From contig NZ_LMMP01000003.1 of the NCBI RefSeq assembly GCF_001422815.1, positions 297 through 64,296 of the forward strand: a stretch of DNA of 64,000 nucleotides. The letters are read 5' to 3'. Source of the DNA: Methylobacterium sp. Leaf91 (lineage in GTDB: Bacteria > Pseudomonadota > Alphaproteobacteria > Rhizobiales > Beijerinckiaceae). Below are positions 45,618 through 55,764 of the stretch, one piece after another. The position numbers and the translations under genes are program-made. Below the pieces are notes generated by a model. The model saw only the letters and a program-made list of their open reading frames with translations, was not told the origin of the DNA and did no database searches. Positions within the stretch are counted from its first letter, which is position 1, and every line of letters starts with the position of its first letter.

Positions 45618-45744
45618 CGCATCGGAGACGATGTTGCGGGGAGGAGACAGGTCGCGCCAAAGCGGCCGGTGACCCTCTCATGTGCTTGTCACATGCCGTC
45701 CCGGTGAGCAGGGTCGCGGAATGTCGCCTGCCACCGAGGATCGT

Positions 45745-45957
45745 ATGCGCGGATTGACCCTGACCGTCGCGCTGCTGCTGGCCGGATCGGCCGGTGCTTG
45801 TGCGCCGAACCCGATCGTCGCGCGTGACCCCGTTCCCGCGCCCGAGCCGGGCCTGAGCTATGTCTGCGATTCCCGGCCCTTCGTCCTGAATGCGGTCGTC
45901 AGCAATTGCGAACCGGTTCATCGGGAGCCGCAGGTCGTGCTTCGTTCCAAGGGCTGA
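45745..45957 (+). CDS. Small putative lipoprotein
   Basis: 70 residues. The ATG at 45745 follows GAGGA. The signal segment LTVALLLAGSAGAC gives a lipobox-like AGAC with a possible lipidated cysteine. The mature part is about 50 residues and has two more cysteines (YVCDSRP, NCEPV) that may form a disulfide. No family recognised. A strong terminator follows. Confidence 0.6.
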   Translation: MRGLTLTVALLLAGSAGACAPNPIVARDPVPAPEPGLSYVCDSRPFVLNAVVSNCEPVHREPQVVLRSKG

Positions 45958-45984
45958 TCCGCCCGGACGGAGCACCCTTTCATG

Positions 45985-46019
45985 AAAAAGGCCGGAGCAT
46001 CGCTCCGGCCTTTTCTTTT
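45985..46019. terminator. Bidirectional rho-independent terminator
   Basis: A 13-bp perfect stem (AAAAGGCCGGAGC / GCTCCGGCCTTTT) with a 3-nt loop, A-run on one side and T-run on the other, between two convergent small genes. It should stop transcription from both. Confidence 0.88.
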
Positions 46020-46061
46020 CAAAGGGCGATCAGCCCTTTCCTACACCGGTCGAACCTTGCC

Positions 46062-46355
46062 TCAGCGGGCGGCCGGCGCCGGGCTCACGGGGCGCGGTGC
46101 CGCGCTCGGATCGTTGGTCGTCATACCGGGAGTGGCCGGCATGGCATTGCCCGGTGCCGTGCGGGCACCCGGTGCGGTCGCGGTTCCGGTGGTCGCCGGG
46201 CCGGCCTCGAGGCTGTCCCCCTTGCCCACGACACCCGACTTCGAACCGGCGGCGTTGGTGCCGTGGCTCTCGGGCATGCCGGTCTGTGCGAAGGCGGCAC
46301 CGGACAGGGCAACGACCATTGCGGCAGCGGCGGCAGAAATCTTGATGGCGGTCAC
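46062..46355 (-). CDS. Small secreted Ala/Gly/Pro-rich protein
   Basis: 97 residues from a GTG at 46355 with a strong AAGGAG ribosome site. Signal peptide about 1-23 (VVALSGAAFAQ). The mature part is Gly/Ala/Pro/Thr-rich, low complexity, ends PVSPAPAAR and has no known domain. Likely periplasmic or exported. It is convergent with the previous lipoprotein and shares the terminator between them. Confidence 0.65.
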   Translation of the reverse strand: MTAIKISAAAAAMVVALSGAAFAQTGMPESHGTNAAGSKSGVVGKGDSLEAGPATTGTATAPGARTAPGNAMPATPGMTTNDPSAAPRPVSPAPAAR

Positions 46356-46578
46356 GTTGGGCTCCTTGTTGGATGCGCTTGAAGATCGCGCTTGGGAGGT
46401 CAACGCGGCGCGTCCGGCTCGGTTGCCCCAGGGATCGGACGCCCATCCCGAGCCCGGAGGGCGGACGTGAAAAAGTTGCGGCTTGGCGCGCCAATGACAC
46501 GGACAGGCAACCTCTCCTGAGTCATGGTAAGAGCAAGAGCGGCCGCGGCCGCATGTGAACACCGCGACGGAGCGACCC

Positions 46579-46899
46579 GTGCAGCATCTCTCGACATTCG
46601 CCGCCGCCGGCCTGATCGGCCTCGGCCTGTCCGTCGCCACCGGCGCGGTCGCCCAGACCTCCTATACGGCCTCGCATGGCCCCTACATCCTGCCGACGGA
46701 CCGGGCGACGGGCCGTCCCGTCCCTGACGATGCGCGCGCGATTCCCGTGCCGAGCGTCATGAATGGCGGAGGGTTCGGCCTCAGCGGCAACAGCTATTTC
46801 GAGGATTCACCGACGGAAGGTCCGCTGAGCGGACGCAAGCGGCCGCACGAATTCGTCCTGGCCCCGGCGCGCGTCGCGCCCCCCGCCTACGGGCGCTGA
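46579..46899 (+). CDS. Small exported protein, unknown function
   Basis: 106 residues from the GTG at 46579, preceded by GGAG at good spacing; a GTG at 46555 is also possible. Signal peptide MQHLSTFAAAGLIGLGLSVATGAVAQ. The rest is polar and Gly/Pro-rich (SVMNGGGFGLSGNSYFED), with no recognised domain. It is convergent with the DUF2809 gene. Confidence 0.6.
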   Translation: MQHLSTFAAAGLIGLGLSVATGAVAQTSYTASHGPYILPTDRATGRPVPDDARAIPVPSVMNGGGFGLSGNSYFEDSPTEGPLSGRKRPHEFVLAPARVAPPAYGR

Positions 46900-46902
46900 C
46901 CT

Positions 46903-47328
46903 CTATTCCCCATCCGCCCGCGATCTGACCAGACGATCCACGAGGGCCGACGCGGCGAGGCCCGCCGCATAGGCGACGAGGTTCCAGGGCGAGAAGATCC
47001 GTCCGAGCAAAAGAGCACCGGCGAGCGTCAGCCTGAAAGCGTCGAGCGCTGGCGTATGGATGAGGCGGGAGAGTTCAACCAAGAGGGCGATCGTCCCGGC
47101 AACGATGAGAATGGCCCTCGTGCGCCGGCCCGGCAGCAGCACCGCGACCAGGCAATAGACCATAGCGCCCCATAGGGCCGAGCCGCCGTATTTCACGATT
47201 GCCAAGGGCAGTCCGACAGGGACGAAGCGGAGGGTCAATCCCGCGCCGATGATGGCCAGGCCAGCCGCGAGATAGAGCGCGCGTGTCCGCATGCGGGCGG
47301 TGGGTCTGGAAGCGATGTGTGGCGCCAT
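46903..47328 (-). CDS. DUF2809 membrane protein
   Basis: 141 residues with about four hydrophobic spans. The order GAGLTLRFVPVGLPLAIVKYGGSALWGAMVY and ELSRLIHTPALDAFRLTLAGALLLGRIFSPWNLVAYAAG is that of DUF2809, whose function is unknown. Start could be the ATG at 47292. It lies divergent from prfB. Confidence 0.85.
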   Translation of the reverse strand: MAPHIASRPTARMRTRALYLAAGLAIIGAGLTLRFVPVGLPLAIVKYGGSALWGAMVYCLVAVLLPGRRTRAILIVAGTIALLVELSRLIHTPALDAFRLTLAGALLLGRIFSPWNLVAYAAGLAASALVDRLVRSRADGE

Positions 47329-47457
47329 GCGTTCGCAGCGTCTCGGATCGTAACGGATAAGGAAGACGGGCGCCGCCGTTTACACCGGGCAGGCGTCTCG
47401 GTATCACCCGCGCTCACACGCCGAGCCCCATACCTTCACCACGAGCCGAAACACCAG

Positions 47458-48586
47458 ATGCGCGCCGAGATCGAACAACTCTCGGATGCCGCCAAGCAGT
47501 CGATCGGACTGCTGAGGAGGCATCTTTGACTGGGATACCGTCGAGAAACGACTCGCGGAGCTGAATGCGGCTTCCGAGAACCCCGACCTCTGGAACGATG
47601 CGGAGGCGGCGCAGAAGGTCATGCGTGAACGCGGCGCCCTTGAAGAGGCCGTGGCTGCGATCAGGAAACTTGCCCAAGATCTGGACGATGCCGTCACGCT
47701 GATCGAGCTCGGCGAGATGGAAGGCGACCAGGACACCATTCTCGAGGGCGAGAATGGCGTTCGCGCCGTCGAGAAGGAGGCTGCGCGCCGCCAGATCGAG
47801 ACCCTCCTGTCCGGCGAAGCCGATGGCCTCGACACCTATGTCGAGGTCCATGCCGGGGCCGGTGGCACCGAGAGCCAGGACTGGGCGAACATGCTCCAGC
47901 GCATGTACGGCCGCTGGGCCGAGCGCCGGAAGTACAAGGTCGACATCGTCGAATGGTCGGATGGCGACGAGGCCGGGATCAAGGGCGCCACGCTCATGGT
48001 CAAGGGCCACAACGCCTATGGCTGGCTCAAGACGGAATCCGGCGTTCACCGCCTCGTTCGGATCTCGCCTTACGATTCCAGCGCGCGCCGGCATACCAGC
48101 TTCGCCAGCGTCCGGGTCTATCCGGTGATCGATGACCGCATCGTCATCGAGATCAAGGAATCGGATTGCCGCATCGACACCTATCGCTCGTCGGGCGCCG
48201 GTGGCCAGCACGTGAACACCACCGATTCGGCCGTGCGCATCACCCACAACCCGACCGGGATCGTGGTGGCGTGCCAGCAGGAGCGGTCCCAGCACAAGAA
48301 TCGGGCCACCGCCTGGAACATGCTGCGCGCCCGGATGTACGAGGCCGAGCTCAAGAAACGCGAAGAAAAGGCCAACGCTGAGAACGCGGCCAAGACCGAT
48401 ATCGGTTGGGGCCACCAGATCCGGTCCTACGTGCTGCAGCCGTATCAGCTGGTGAAGGACCTGCGCACGGGCACCCAGTCCACCGATCCCGACGAGGTAC
48501 TGGACGGTGCGCTCGATCCCTTCATGGAAGCGTCGCTGGCCCAGCGCGTCTATGGCGGGGCCGGCGAGGTCGAGGACATCGACTGA
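47458..48586 (+). CDS. prfB: Peptide chain release factor 2 (programmed +1 frameshift)
   Basis: The first 23 codons (from ATG 47458, MRAEIEQLSDAAKQ) end in an in-frame TGA at 47527. The rest, about 352 residues, is in the +1 frame from 47528, giving a protein of about 375 residues. The class-defining parts are the ESQDW/GAGGTE core, the GGQ peptidyl-hydrolysis motif (SSGAGGQHVN) and the UGA-recognition region. It releases peptides at UGA and UAA. The shift at its own UGA gives autoregulation by RF2 level. The ribosome-site, slippery CTT and TGA are all at the standard spacing. Confidence 0.96.
47515..47529 (+). promoter_or_regulatory. prfB +1 frameshift signal
   Basis: AGGAGG (47515-47520), a CAT codon, the slippery CTT (47524-47526), then TGA followed by C. 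This is the well-known arrangement of an internal anti-SD-pairing site three bases before CTT-TGA-C in bacterial RF2 genes. Confidence 0.95.
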
Positions 48587-48613
48587 TCCTCGCTTGCCTT
48601 CAGATGCGCGCTC

Positions 48614-49885
48614 CTAGCGGGCGGCGAGGAACTGCGCGTCCGATCCGCTGAGGACGCGCAGGAAACGCAGCGGGTCCACGGGCTCGCCGTCGATTCTCGT
48701 CTCGTAATGCAGGTGGCTCCCCGTCGAGCGTCCGGTGGAGCCAACACGGCCGATGGCGGCTTCGGCCTCGACCCATTCTCCGGGCCCGACCGAGACCGAC
48801 GAGAGATGGGCGTAGCGGGTGACGAGCCCGTTGCCGTGGTCGAGTTCGACCATGTTGCCGTAGCCGCCGCTGTAATCTGCGACCGTCACCCGGCCGGCCG
48901 CTGTCGCGCGCGCGCTTTCCCCGAACTCGGCCTTCATGTCGAGGCCGGTATGCAGGGCGAGCCCGCGCGTGAACGGATCGAGGCGGGGTCCGAAACCGCT
49001 CGACAGGCTGTACTTGCCGGTCAGGGGCTGCCGGACGGGGAGGGCGGATGCGATGCGGCGCAGGCGGTCTTCCTCGCCGAGAACCCGCTGAACCTGTCCG
49101 ACCGCGATGCCGAACGGATCGGCAGAGAGCGGCACGAGCGGCCCGCCGATCCCCGCCTCGCGCTGGCGCTCGAAACGCTGCGGGTCGAGGCCGGCCCGGA
49201 ACACGATGTCGCGCAGGCGCTGGGACCCACGGATCGCGCGCACGCCCAACCCGTCCAGGGTTCGGATCTGGTCCGCCCCCAGTCGATCGAGGCGCTGGTC
49301 GAGCGCCGCCAGAACCTGCTCGCTCTTCCGCAGGGATTGGCGGCCGGGCTGTCCGTCAGTGTCGCGCGAGCGCAGTTCGAGTGCATCCGGAGTGGGAAAC
49401 GGCTTCGGCACCGACTTGCGCAATGGCGCAGCAAACGACTTGGCAACGGGATCGGCCACCGGACCGGCATAGCCGAGGGCCCCGGTCTCGACTGGATCGT
49501 CGACGCCGATCTGGTCGGCGGCAATGATTGGGCGTTGCGCCTCGCCGGCGAGAAGTGCGAGCTGGGCCTGACGCTTCTCCAGCACGGCCTGACGTTGCGA
49601 GAGATCGGCGATGCGCGCGGCGATGCCCTCACGCGTCGCCAGATGCTCCATCGTCGCCCGGTCGAGCTGAAGCCTGAGGGCTCCGATCCGCTCCTCGTAC
49701 CCGTATTGGAGGGCGGTCTGCTGGGACACGAACCGGGCCAGCACCTCGTCGTGGAACACCAAGTACCACGTGGCGCCCCCGGCCCAGAGCGTGGCGATCG
49801 CCAGCCCACAAGCCAAAGCCGGCACGAGGCGCCGCCTGGCTTTCGGCAAGCGCAACCCTCCGGCGATAGGTGACGACAGGCGCAT
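48614..49885 (-). CDS. M23 family metallopeptidase (LytM type)
   Basis: 423 residues. A cytoplasmic basic N-terminus and one membrane span (about 20-45), then a coiled-coil region (about 50-120), a linker of ~140 residues and the M23 domain. Zinc ligands are in LHTGLDMKAE (H and D) and HLHYETR (HxH). It would be an inner-membrane-anchored murein endopeptidase or an EnvC-like activator; the HxH and H-x3-D ligands are present, so catalytic activity is likely. Convergent with prfB. Confidence 0.9.
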   Translation of the reverse strand: MRLSSPIAGGLRLPKARRRLVPALACGLAIATLWAGGATWYLVFHDEVLARFVSQQTALQYGYEERIGALRLQLDRATMEHLATREGIAARIADLSQRQAVLEKRQAQLALLAGEAQRPIIAADQIGVDDPVETGALGYAGPVADPVAKSFAAPLRKSVPKPFPTPDALELRSRDTDGQPGRQSLRKSEQVLAALDQRLDRLGADQIRTLDGLGVRAIRGSQRLRDIVFRAGLDPQRFERQREAGIGGPLVPLSADPFGIAVGQVQRVLGEEDRLRRIASALPVRQPLTGKYSLSSGFGPRLDPFTRGLALHTGLDMKAEFGESARATAAGRVTVADYSGGYGNMVELDHGNGLVTRYAHLSSVSVGPGEWVEAEAAIGRVGSTGRSTGSHLHYETRIDGEPVDPLRFLRVLSGSDAQFLAAR

Positions 49886-49989
49886 ACGGGCAACCCCAAT
49901 CCAACTCGCGCCATTGGAGGGGATCAGGGTTAAAGAAGCGCAAAATCGCGCGTCAGGGGATTAGCCATGATGCCGGAGGGGGACAGCTT

Positions 49990-50457
49990 TCAGGCGAGGG
50001 CGCGCGCGGCCGCCAGGACCTCCTCGGCATGGCCGGGAACCTTCACCTTCGGCCAGATCCGGGCGATGCGGCCCTGCGCGTCGATCAGCACCGTGGTGCG
50101 CTCGACGCCCATATATTTACGGCCGTACATGCTCTTCTCGACCCACACCCCGTAGGCTTCGAGCATCGCCTTGCTCTCGTCTGAGGCGAGCGGGAAGGTC
50201 AGGTCGTATTTGGCCCGGAACTTGTCATGGCTCTTCACCGAATCGGGTGAAACGCCCACCACGACGGCACCGGCTTCTGCAAAGGCGTCGCCAAGAGCGT
50301 TGAACCCCTGCGCCTCTAGGGTGCATCCGCTGGTATCGTCCTTGGGGTAGAAATAGAGTACGACCTTGCGACCCAAGAGCGCATCGAGACTGATCTCCGC
50401 GCCGCCCGCTCCGGGCAACGTGAAGGCGGGAGCGTGATCTCCGGTGTCGAGAGGCAT
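49990..50457 (-). CDS. bcp: Thioredoxin-dependent peroxiredoxin Bcp (PrxQ)
   Basis: 155 residues from the ATG at 50457 with an AAGGAAGG ribosome site. It reduces hydroperoxides. The peroxidatic cysteine is C45 in DDTSGCTLEAQ. The usual resolving cysteine at position 50 in E. coli BCP is a glutamine here, so this is likely a 1-Cys or alternative-Cys member. It is divergent from the AsmA-like gene. Confidence 0.93.
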   Translation of the reverse strand: MPLDTGDHAPAFTLPGAGGAEISLDALLGRKVVLYFYPKDDTSGCTLEAQGFNALGDAFAEAGAVVVGVSPDSVKSHDKFRAKYDLTFPLASDESKAMLEAYGVWVEKSMYGRKYMGVERTTVLIDAQGRIARIWPKVKVPGHAEEVLAAARALA

Positions 50458-50626
50458 GATGCCTTCCTTTCGGCCGATTGATAGTGTGCCACAAGAGGCG
50501 TTGATCGGGGGGTGCACGTAACCCCTCGGCTGAGGACCGAAAGATTGCCGGGTCAAGGCAACCCCGAATCCCGGACACCCGCTCGATAGCGTGAGCGGCC
50601 CGTCCGATCCAGCGGCTCAAGGATCG

Positions 50627-53600
50627 ATGAACCAGGACACGGCCACAGGTTTGCGACGGTGCAGGTCGCGCCGCCGGCGGCGCCCGCTGCTATGGTGCTC
50701 GGTCGTGCTCGTGGTCGCCCTGACGCTCGCCGTTACCGGCGCGTTCTGGCGTCTGACCAACGGTCCCCTGCGCATCGATGGCATGTCCGAACGCGTGGCC
50801 TCGGCCATCGCGGGCAGCATCGGCCCCGGCTGGCGGGTGGACCTGCGCGACAGCACCGTCGAGCTCGATTCCGAGAATTCCCTGGCGCTTCAGGTCGTCG
50901 GCCTCGACATCCACAACCCGGACGGCGCCCTTGTGCTGCGCGCTCCCATGGCGGTGGTGAGCCTGGATACCTGGGGTCTGCTGCGCCTCGCCGTCCAGCC
51001 GAGGGCCATCGAGTTCCGCGATCTGCAGATGACGGCCCTGGTCCACCGCGACGGGTCCATCGCCTTTGCCGGTTCCGATCCGGCCCATGCCGCGGCGGAG
51101 CCTCATACGCTGCCCAGCGTGGATAGTGCCCGGGGAACCTCGTCGCCGATCTCGGCCGCCATCGCTTCGATCTTCGGCATCGTCCTCGATCCCGCCGGCG
51201 TGGTCGGAGCCCTCGACCGGGCGCGGATCACCAATGGGCGCCTGACGCTGATCGACGACGACGCCCGCCAGCGTGGTGTCTTCGAGCATGTGAACGGTCT
51301 GTTCCGACGCGACGCGGTGCGGGACTCCCGCGTGTTCGAGCTGCGCATCGACGGCCCTCACGGGGAATGGCGCTTCGGCGGTGACCTGCACGAGGGCGGC
51401 GAAGGAAAGCGCAACGGCATCATCACCCTGGACGATCTGCCGGTCACCGATCTCCTCCTCCTCTCGGGGCAATCGAAACTGCCGATCGAGACCGACCTGA
51501 AGGTCTCGGCCAAAGCGGAAGTAGGCCTCGACCAGGGCCGGATCGAAACCCTGAAAGCGACGGTGAAGACCAGCGATGGCAATTTCCTCATCGAGGAAAA
51601 GGACTTCAACCCGGTCACCATCGAGAGCCTGACCGCCTCGGTCAGTTGGGACGAGGCCAAGCGGGTCCTGAACCTCGACAGCATCGATTATCTCGGAGCC
51701 GGCAACGCGGTGCATCTCGCCGGCGTCTGGACCGCGAGCCCGGTGGGGGGCCCCACGGCCTGGACCCTGGCCCTCGCGGGCAAGGATGCGATCCTGCGCG
51801 GCGCCGCCAGGACCGACAAGCCGGTCAAGCTCGATGCCCTCTCGGCCCATGTCACGGGGCGGGATGGCGGCATGTCCATCGACGAGTTCACCGTGGCGGG
51901 AGCTGGTGGAGCCACCGGCCGGGTCACCGGTACGGTGGACACCAGCGCTGACGAGGGCGGCCTCACACTGAAGATCAATGCGGCCCACACCGATGGGCGC
52001 ATGGCCCTGCGCCTGTGGCCGGAACATATCGCTCCGCCCGCCCGCGAATATCTGGTGGACAACCTCCAGGGCGGCCTCGTGGACAAGGTCGACATCACCG
52101 TGGACATGAGCGGCAGTGAGCTTGCCGCCGCGACGCGTGGCGAGCCGATGCCGGACAGCGCCATCCATATCGATTTCGCCGTCTCTAACGCCACGCTGGC
52201 GGTGAGCGAGGGCGCTCCCCCCCTGAGCCGCGGCCGTGTGACGGGGACCATCACCGGCCTGACCACGAACATCCGCGGCGTCACCGCCGACATCAAGATG
52301 CCGGACGACCGGACGCTCTACATCACGGACGGCTCGTTCGTGATCCCGAAGATCACGCCGGACACCGTCACCGCCCAGATCGGCCTCAAGCTCGGCGGCG
52401 GCGCGGACGCCCTCGTCGCCCTGCTCCAGACCAAGATGTTCAAGAACCTCACCGGGGTCGAGATCGACCCGGCTTCGGTCAAGGGCAATGCCGATCTGCG
52501 CATCGACTTCCCGCTCAACCTCAAGCGCATCCCCGAATTGCCGGACCTTCCCGTGAGCCTCACCGGAACCCTGAACGACCTCGCCGTCGAGAAGGCCTTC
52601 GGTAAGGAGAAGCTGGAGAACGGCCGCTTCGCCGTTACCTACGAACGGGGCGGTTTCACCCTGAAGGGCGACGGCCGGGTCCTCGGCTCACCGCTCACCC
52701 TCGACCTGCGCCAACCGAAGGCGGGCGCACCGGGCGAGGTCAACGCGACGCTCCTCCTCGACGAAGCTCTGCGGGCGAGGCGAGGCCTGCCGGTGGCCCC
52801 GCAACTCGCCGGGCCGATCCCGCTAAAGATCACTCTCGCGATCGGAAAGGGGAGCCCGGCGCGCTCGCCAATCCGCATGGAAGCGGATCTGTCCCGAGCC
52901 TCCATCGATGGCCTGATTCCGGGCTTCGTCAAACCGGCCGGCAAGCCGGGGCGCGTCAGCTTCGTCATGACAGAGGTCAGCCCGGGCGGGGCCATGGACC
53001 TGCGCGACATCGTCCTCGATGCCGGCAGCGCCAGCGCGCGCGGCACGGCGGCGATCAATGGCGACGGACAGTTCGACCGGGCCGACCTTTCGAGCTTCAA
53101 GCTCTCGCCCGGCGACGACATGCGCATCCAGATCGACCGCAGCGGCAACCTCTACAAGGTGGGCGTGAAAGGGGCCGTGGCCGATGCGCGGCCCTTCATG
53201 AAGTCGCTCGGAGGACCGGAGGGCAAGGCCGGCAAAGAAAGCGGCCGGGACCAGTCCAAGGAGATCGAGGCCGATATCAGCTTAGGCATCATCACCGGTT
53301 TCAACGGCGAGGCGCTTACCGGCGCCAGCGCGAAGCTCTCGATGAAGGGCAAGGATTTCCGCTCGGGCCGCCTGCAGGGCCGCTTCAACGGAGCCGGCTT
53401 CTCTGCCGTGGTGTCCCGCTCGGGCCGCAGCGATCCCTCGATCAACATCGAGACCACCGATGCCGGGGCGACCCTGCGTTTCGTCGATATCTACAAGCGC
53501 ATGTATGGCGGGCGCCTCGTCCTCGGCAGCACCCTCGGAGACGGGCCGCAGACCGGCGTGGTCCAGATCCGCGATTTCATGCTGCGCAACGAGCCGGCCC

Positions 53601-54082
53601 TGTCGAGCATCATGGCGCAGGGCCCGGCGACGAGCGAAGTCGTCGATGCCAAGGGCCGCAAGCAGATCATCCAGAATGCCGGCAACGACGTGAACTTCGA
53701 CCGTCTGCGGGCGAACTTCACCCGCACCGGCAGCCGCGTCGACTTCACCGACGCCGCCATCTCCAACGCCGCCATGGGCTTCACCATGAGCGGCTATCTC
53801 GACACCGCCAAGGAACGCGCCGACATCAACGGCACCTTCGTCCCGCTCTACGGGCTGAACAACGTCGTCTCGCGCCTGCCGCTGTTCGGACAGCTTCTCG
53901 GCGGCGGGAACAACGAGGGCCTGTTCGCCCTGAATTTCCGGGTCTCGGGCCGCCTGTCCAAGCCGGATGTGAGTGTGAACCCGCTTTCCGCCCTGGCTCC
54001 CGGCATCCTGCGCCGTCTGTTCAGCGCCGGAGGGAATGACGGCTTTCCCGGCGCGACCTCCGCCGGAGAGACCGAACGCTGA
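50627..54082 (+). CDS. Large AsmA-like / DUF3971 protein
   Basis: 1151 residues. A basic N-terminus and one membrane span (about 22-42), then a long beta-rich periplasmic region with many TGTxxxx repeats and a DUF3971 part, ending in an AsmA-like C-terminal domain (GNNEGLFALNFRVSGRLSKPDVSVNPLSALAPGILRRLF). The family (YhdP/TamB-like bridge proteins) is thought to carry phospholipids between membranes. ATG at 50627 follows AAGGA; the frame opens 12 codons earlier. It stands alone, followed by a repeat cluster. Confidence 0.85.
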   Translation: MNQDTATGLRRCRSRRRRRPLLWCSVVLVVALTLAVTGAFWRLTNGPLRIDGMSERVASAIAGSIGPGWRVDLRDSTVELDSENSLALQVVGLDIHNPDGALVLRAPMAVVSLDTWGLLRLAVQPRAIEFRDLQMTALVHRDGSIAFAGSDPAHAAAEPHTLPSVDSARGTSSPISAAIASIFGIVLDPAGVVGALDRARITNGRLTLIDDDARQRGVFEHVNGLFRRDAVRDSRVFELRIDGPHGEWRFGGDLHEGGEGKRNGIITLDDLPVTDLLLLSGQSKLPIETDLKVSAKAEVGLDQGRIETLKATVKTSDGNFLIEEKDFNPVTIESLTASVSWDEAKRVLNLDSIDYLGAGNAVHLAGVWTASPVGGPTAWTLALAGKDAILRGAARTDKPVKLDALSAHVTGRDGGMSIDEFTVAGAGGATGRVTGTVDTSADEGGLTLKINAAHTDGRMALRLWPEHIAPPAREYLVDNLQGGLVDKVDITVDMSGSELAAATRGEPMPDSAIHIDFAVSNATLAVSEGAPPLSRGRVTGTITGLTTNIRGVTADIKMPDDRTLYITDGSFVIPKITPDTVTAQIGLKLGGGADALVALLQTKMFKNLTGVEIDPASVKGNADLRIDFPLNLKRIPELPDLPVSLTGTLNDLAVEKAFGKEKLENGRFAVTYERGGFTLKGDGRVLGSPLTLDLRQPKAGAPGEVNATLLLDEALRARRGLPVAPQLAGPIPLKITLAIGKGSPARSPIRMEADLSRASIDGLIPGFVKPAGKPGRVSFVMTEVSPGGAMDLRDIVLDAGSASARGTAAINGDGQFDRADLSSFKLSPGDDMRIQIDRSGNLYKVGVKGAVADARPFMKSLGGPEGKAGKESGRDQSKEIEADISLGIITGFNGEALTGASAKLSMKGKDFRSGRLQGRFNGAGFSAVVSRSGRSDPSINIETTDAGATLRFVDIYKRMYGGRLVLGSTLGDGPQTGVVQIRDFMLRNEPALSSIMAQGPATSEVVDAKGRKQIIQNAGNDVNFDRLRANFTRTGSRVDFTDAAISNAAMGFTMSGYLDTAKERADINGTFVPLYGLNNVVSRLPLFGQLLGGGNNEGLFALNFRVSGRLSKPDVSVNPLSALAPGILRRLFSAGGNDGFPGATSAGETER

Positions 54083-54149
54083 GGTAGCCGGCCACGTCCG
54101 CCCTCTGCGGGCTACGGGATTTATACAACTGCTTTTAGGCAGACCGTGT

Positions 54150-54424
54150 CCCTCTCCCCCTTGTGGGGAGAGGTTAGGAGTGGGGGTGGCTCCGCCAGCC
54201 TCCGCAGCAGCGGGAGGGGCACCCGACCACCCCACCTCCAACTCCTCCCCACAAGGCGGAGGAGGGCAGGGCTGCGCAGCCCGCAAAATCTGTGAATGCC
54301 GTAGCGCCGCCGGCTTGGGAGGGTGCCCGCCGAGCCGGCGGGAGAGGGGGCGATCTCTCCGAACAACGTGCTCCCCTCATCCGACCCGCTTCGCGGGCCA
54401 CCTTCCCCCGCAGAGGGGGGAAGG
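54150..54424. repeat. Cluster of palindromic repeats between AsmA-like gene and tyrS
   Basis: Two units. 54150-54270: arms CTCCCCCTTGTGGGGAGAG / CTCCTCCCCACAAGGCGGAG with inner GTGGGGGTGG / CCACCCCACC, the same plan as 19546-19661. 54301-54424: stem-rich GCCGGCTTGGGAGGG..., with CGACCCGCTTCGCGGGCCACC and CCCCCGCAGAGGGGGG hairpins. It lies between convergent genes and may terminate both. Confidence 0.7.
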
Positions 54425-54474
54425 AGATGCGCCACACTTTCGAAAGCCCCGATCGAGGTTCTACCCCCGTCGCC

Positions 54475-55764
54475 TCACTCGACCCGGAGAAGCACGTGCT
54501 TCTTGCGGCCGAAGGAGAGCTTCACCACGCCATCCTGACCGAGATCGGCCAGCGTGAGCACCGCCTTCTCGTCGGTAATCTGGATATCGTTGACACGCAG
54601 CCCGCCGCTCTTGATCTGGCGCCGCGCCTCGCTGGTGGAGGGGACGAGCTTGGCGTGGTCGGGACCGAAGGCCGAGAGCACGCCGAGACCAGCTTCCAAA
54701 ACGGAGCGGGCGACGGTGACGCTCGGCAGGTCCTGCGCCACGGCGCCTTCCACGAAGGTCTTGCGGGCGGTCTCGGTCGCAGCGTCAGCCGCCTCGCGCC
54801 CGTGCATCAGGGCCGTCGCCTCGGTGGCCAGTACCTTCTTGGCCTCGTTGATCTCGGCGCCCTGAAGCGCCTGAAGCCGGGCGATCTCGTCCATCGGCAG
54901 CAGGGTGAACAGCTTGAGGAACCGAGCCACGTCGGCATCCTCGGTGTTGCGCCAGAACTGCCAGTAATCGTAGGGGCTCAACATCCCGGCATCGAGCCAG
55001 ACCGCTCCGGCCGCCGTCTTACCCATCTTCGCGCCGGACGCCGTGGTAAGCAGCGGACAGGTCAGGCCGTAGAGCTGCGGCGTGCCCATGCGGCGGCCGA
55101 GATCGATGCCGTTGACGATGTTCCCCCACTGGTCCGATCCGCCCATCTGCAGGATGCAGCCGTAGCGGCGGTTCAGCTCCACGAAATCGTAGGATTGCAA
55201 GATCATGTAGTTGAATTCGAGGAACGAGAGCTCCTGGTCGCGCTCTAGGCGCATCCGCACGCTGTCCATCGACATCATGCGATTGACCGAGAAGTGGCGT
55301 CCGATATCGCGCAGCATCTCGATGTAGTTGAGCTTGGTCAGCCACTCGGCGTTGTCGACCATGGTCGCGCCGTTGCCGCCGCCCCCGAAGGTCAGGAACC
55401 GCGAAAAGGTCTTCTGGATCCCGGCCTTGTTCTCCTCGATCTGCTCCAGCGTGAGGATTTTCCGCGACTCGTCCCGCCCGGACGGGTCGCCGACGCGGGT
55501 CGTGCCGCCGCCCATCAGGGTGATCGGCGTGCCTCCGGTCTTCTGCAGCCAGTGCAGCATCATGATCGACAGCAAATGCCCCACATGCAGCGAGGCGGCC
55601 GTGCAATCGTAGCCGACATAGGTCGTCAGGCGGCCTTCCAGGGCCGCCGCGTCGATCCCGGCGAGGTCCGATCCCTGGTGGATGTAGCCGCGCTCGGACA
55701 GAACCCGCAGGAAGTCGGATTTCGGCGCGAAGGTCTCAGGCTGGTTCGGCGTAGCGGTGGACAT
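54475..55764 (-). CDS. tyrS: Tyrosyl-tRNA synthetase
   Basis: 429 residues. Class I signature: HIGH-like HVGHL near residue 55 and KMSKS-like KMGKT ([16 protein letters not shown]), with [15 protein letters not shown] of the tyrosine site. A C-terminal S4 domain ([17 protein letters not shown]) is present. The ATG at 55764 is chosen; the frame is open 23 codons upstream without family similarity. Divergent from anmK. Confidence 0.97.
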   Translation of the reverse strand: MSTATPNQPETFAPKSDFLRVLSERGYIHQGSDLAGIDAAALEGRLTTYVGYDCTAASLHVGHLLSIMMLHWLQKTGGTPITLMGGGTTRVGDPSGRDESRKILTLEQIEENKAGIQKTFSRFLTFGGGGNGATMVDNAEWLTKLNYIEMLRDIGRHFSVNRMMSMDSVRMRLERDQELSFLEFNYMILQSYDFVELNRRYGCILQMGGSDQWGNIVNGIDLGRRMGTPQLYGLTCPLLTTASGAKMGKTAAGAVWLDAGMLSPYDYWQFWRNTEDADVARFLKLFTLLPMDEIARLQALQGAEINEAKKVLATEATALMHGREAADAATETARKTFVEGAVAQDLPSVTVARSVLEAGLGVLSAFGPDHAKLVPSTSEARRQIKSGGLRVNDIQITDEKAVLTLADLGQDGVVKLSFGRKKHVLLRVE

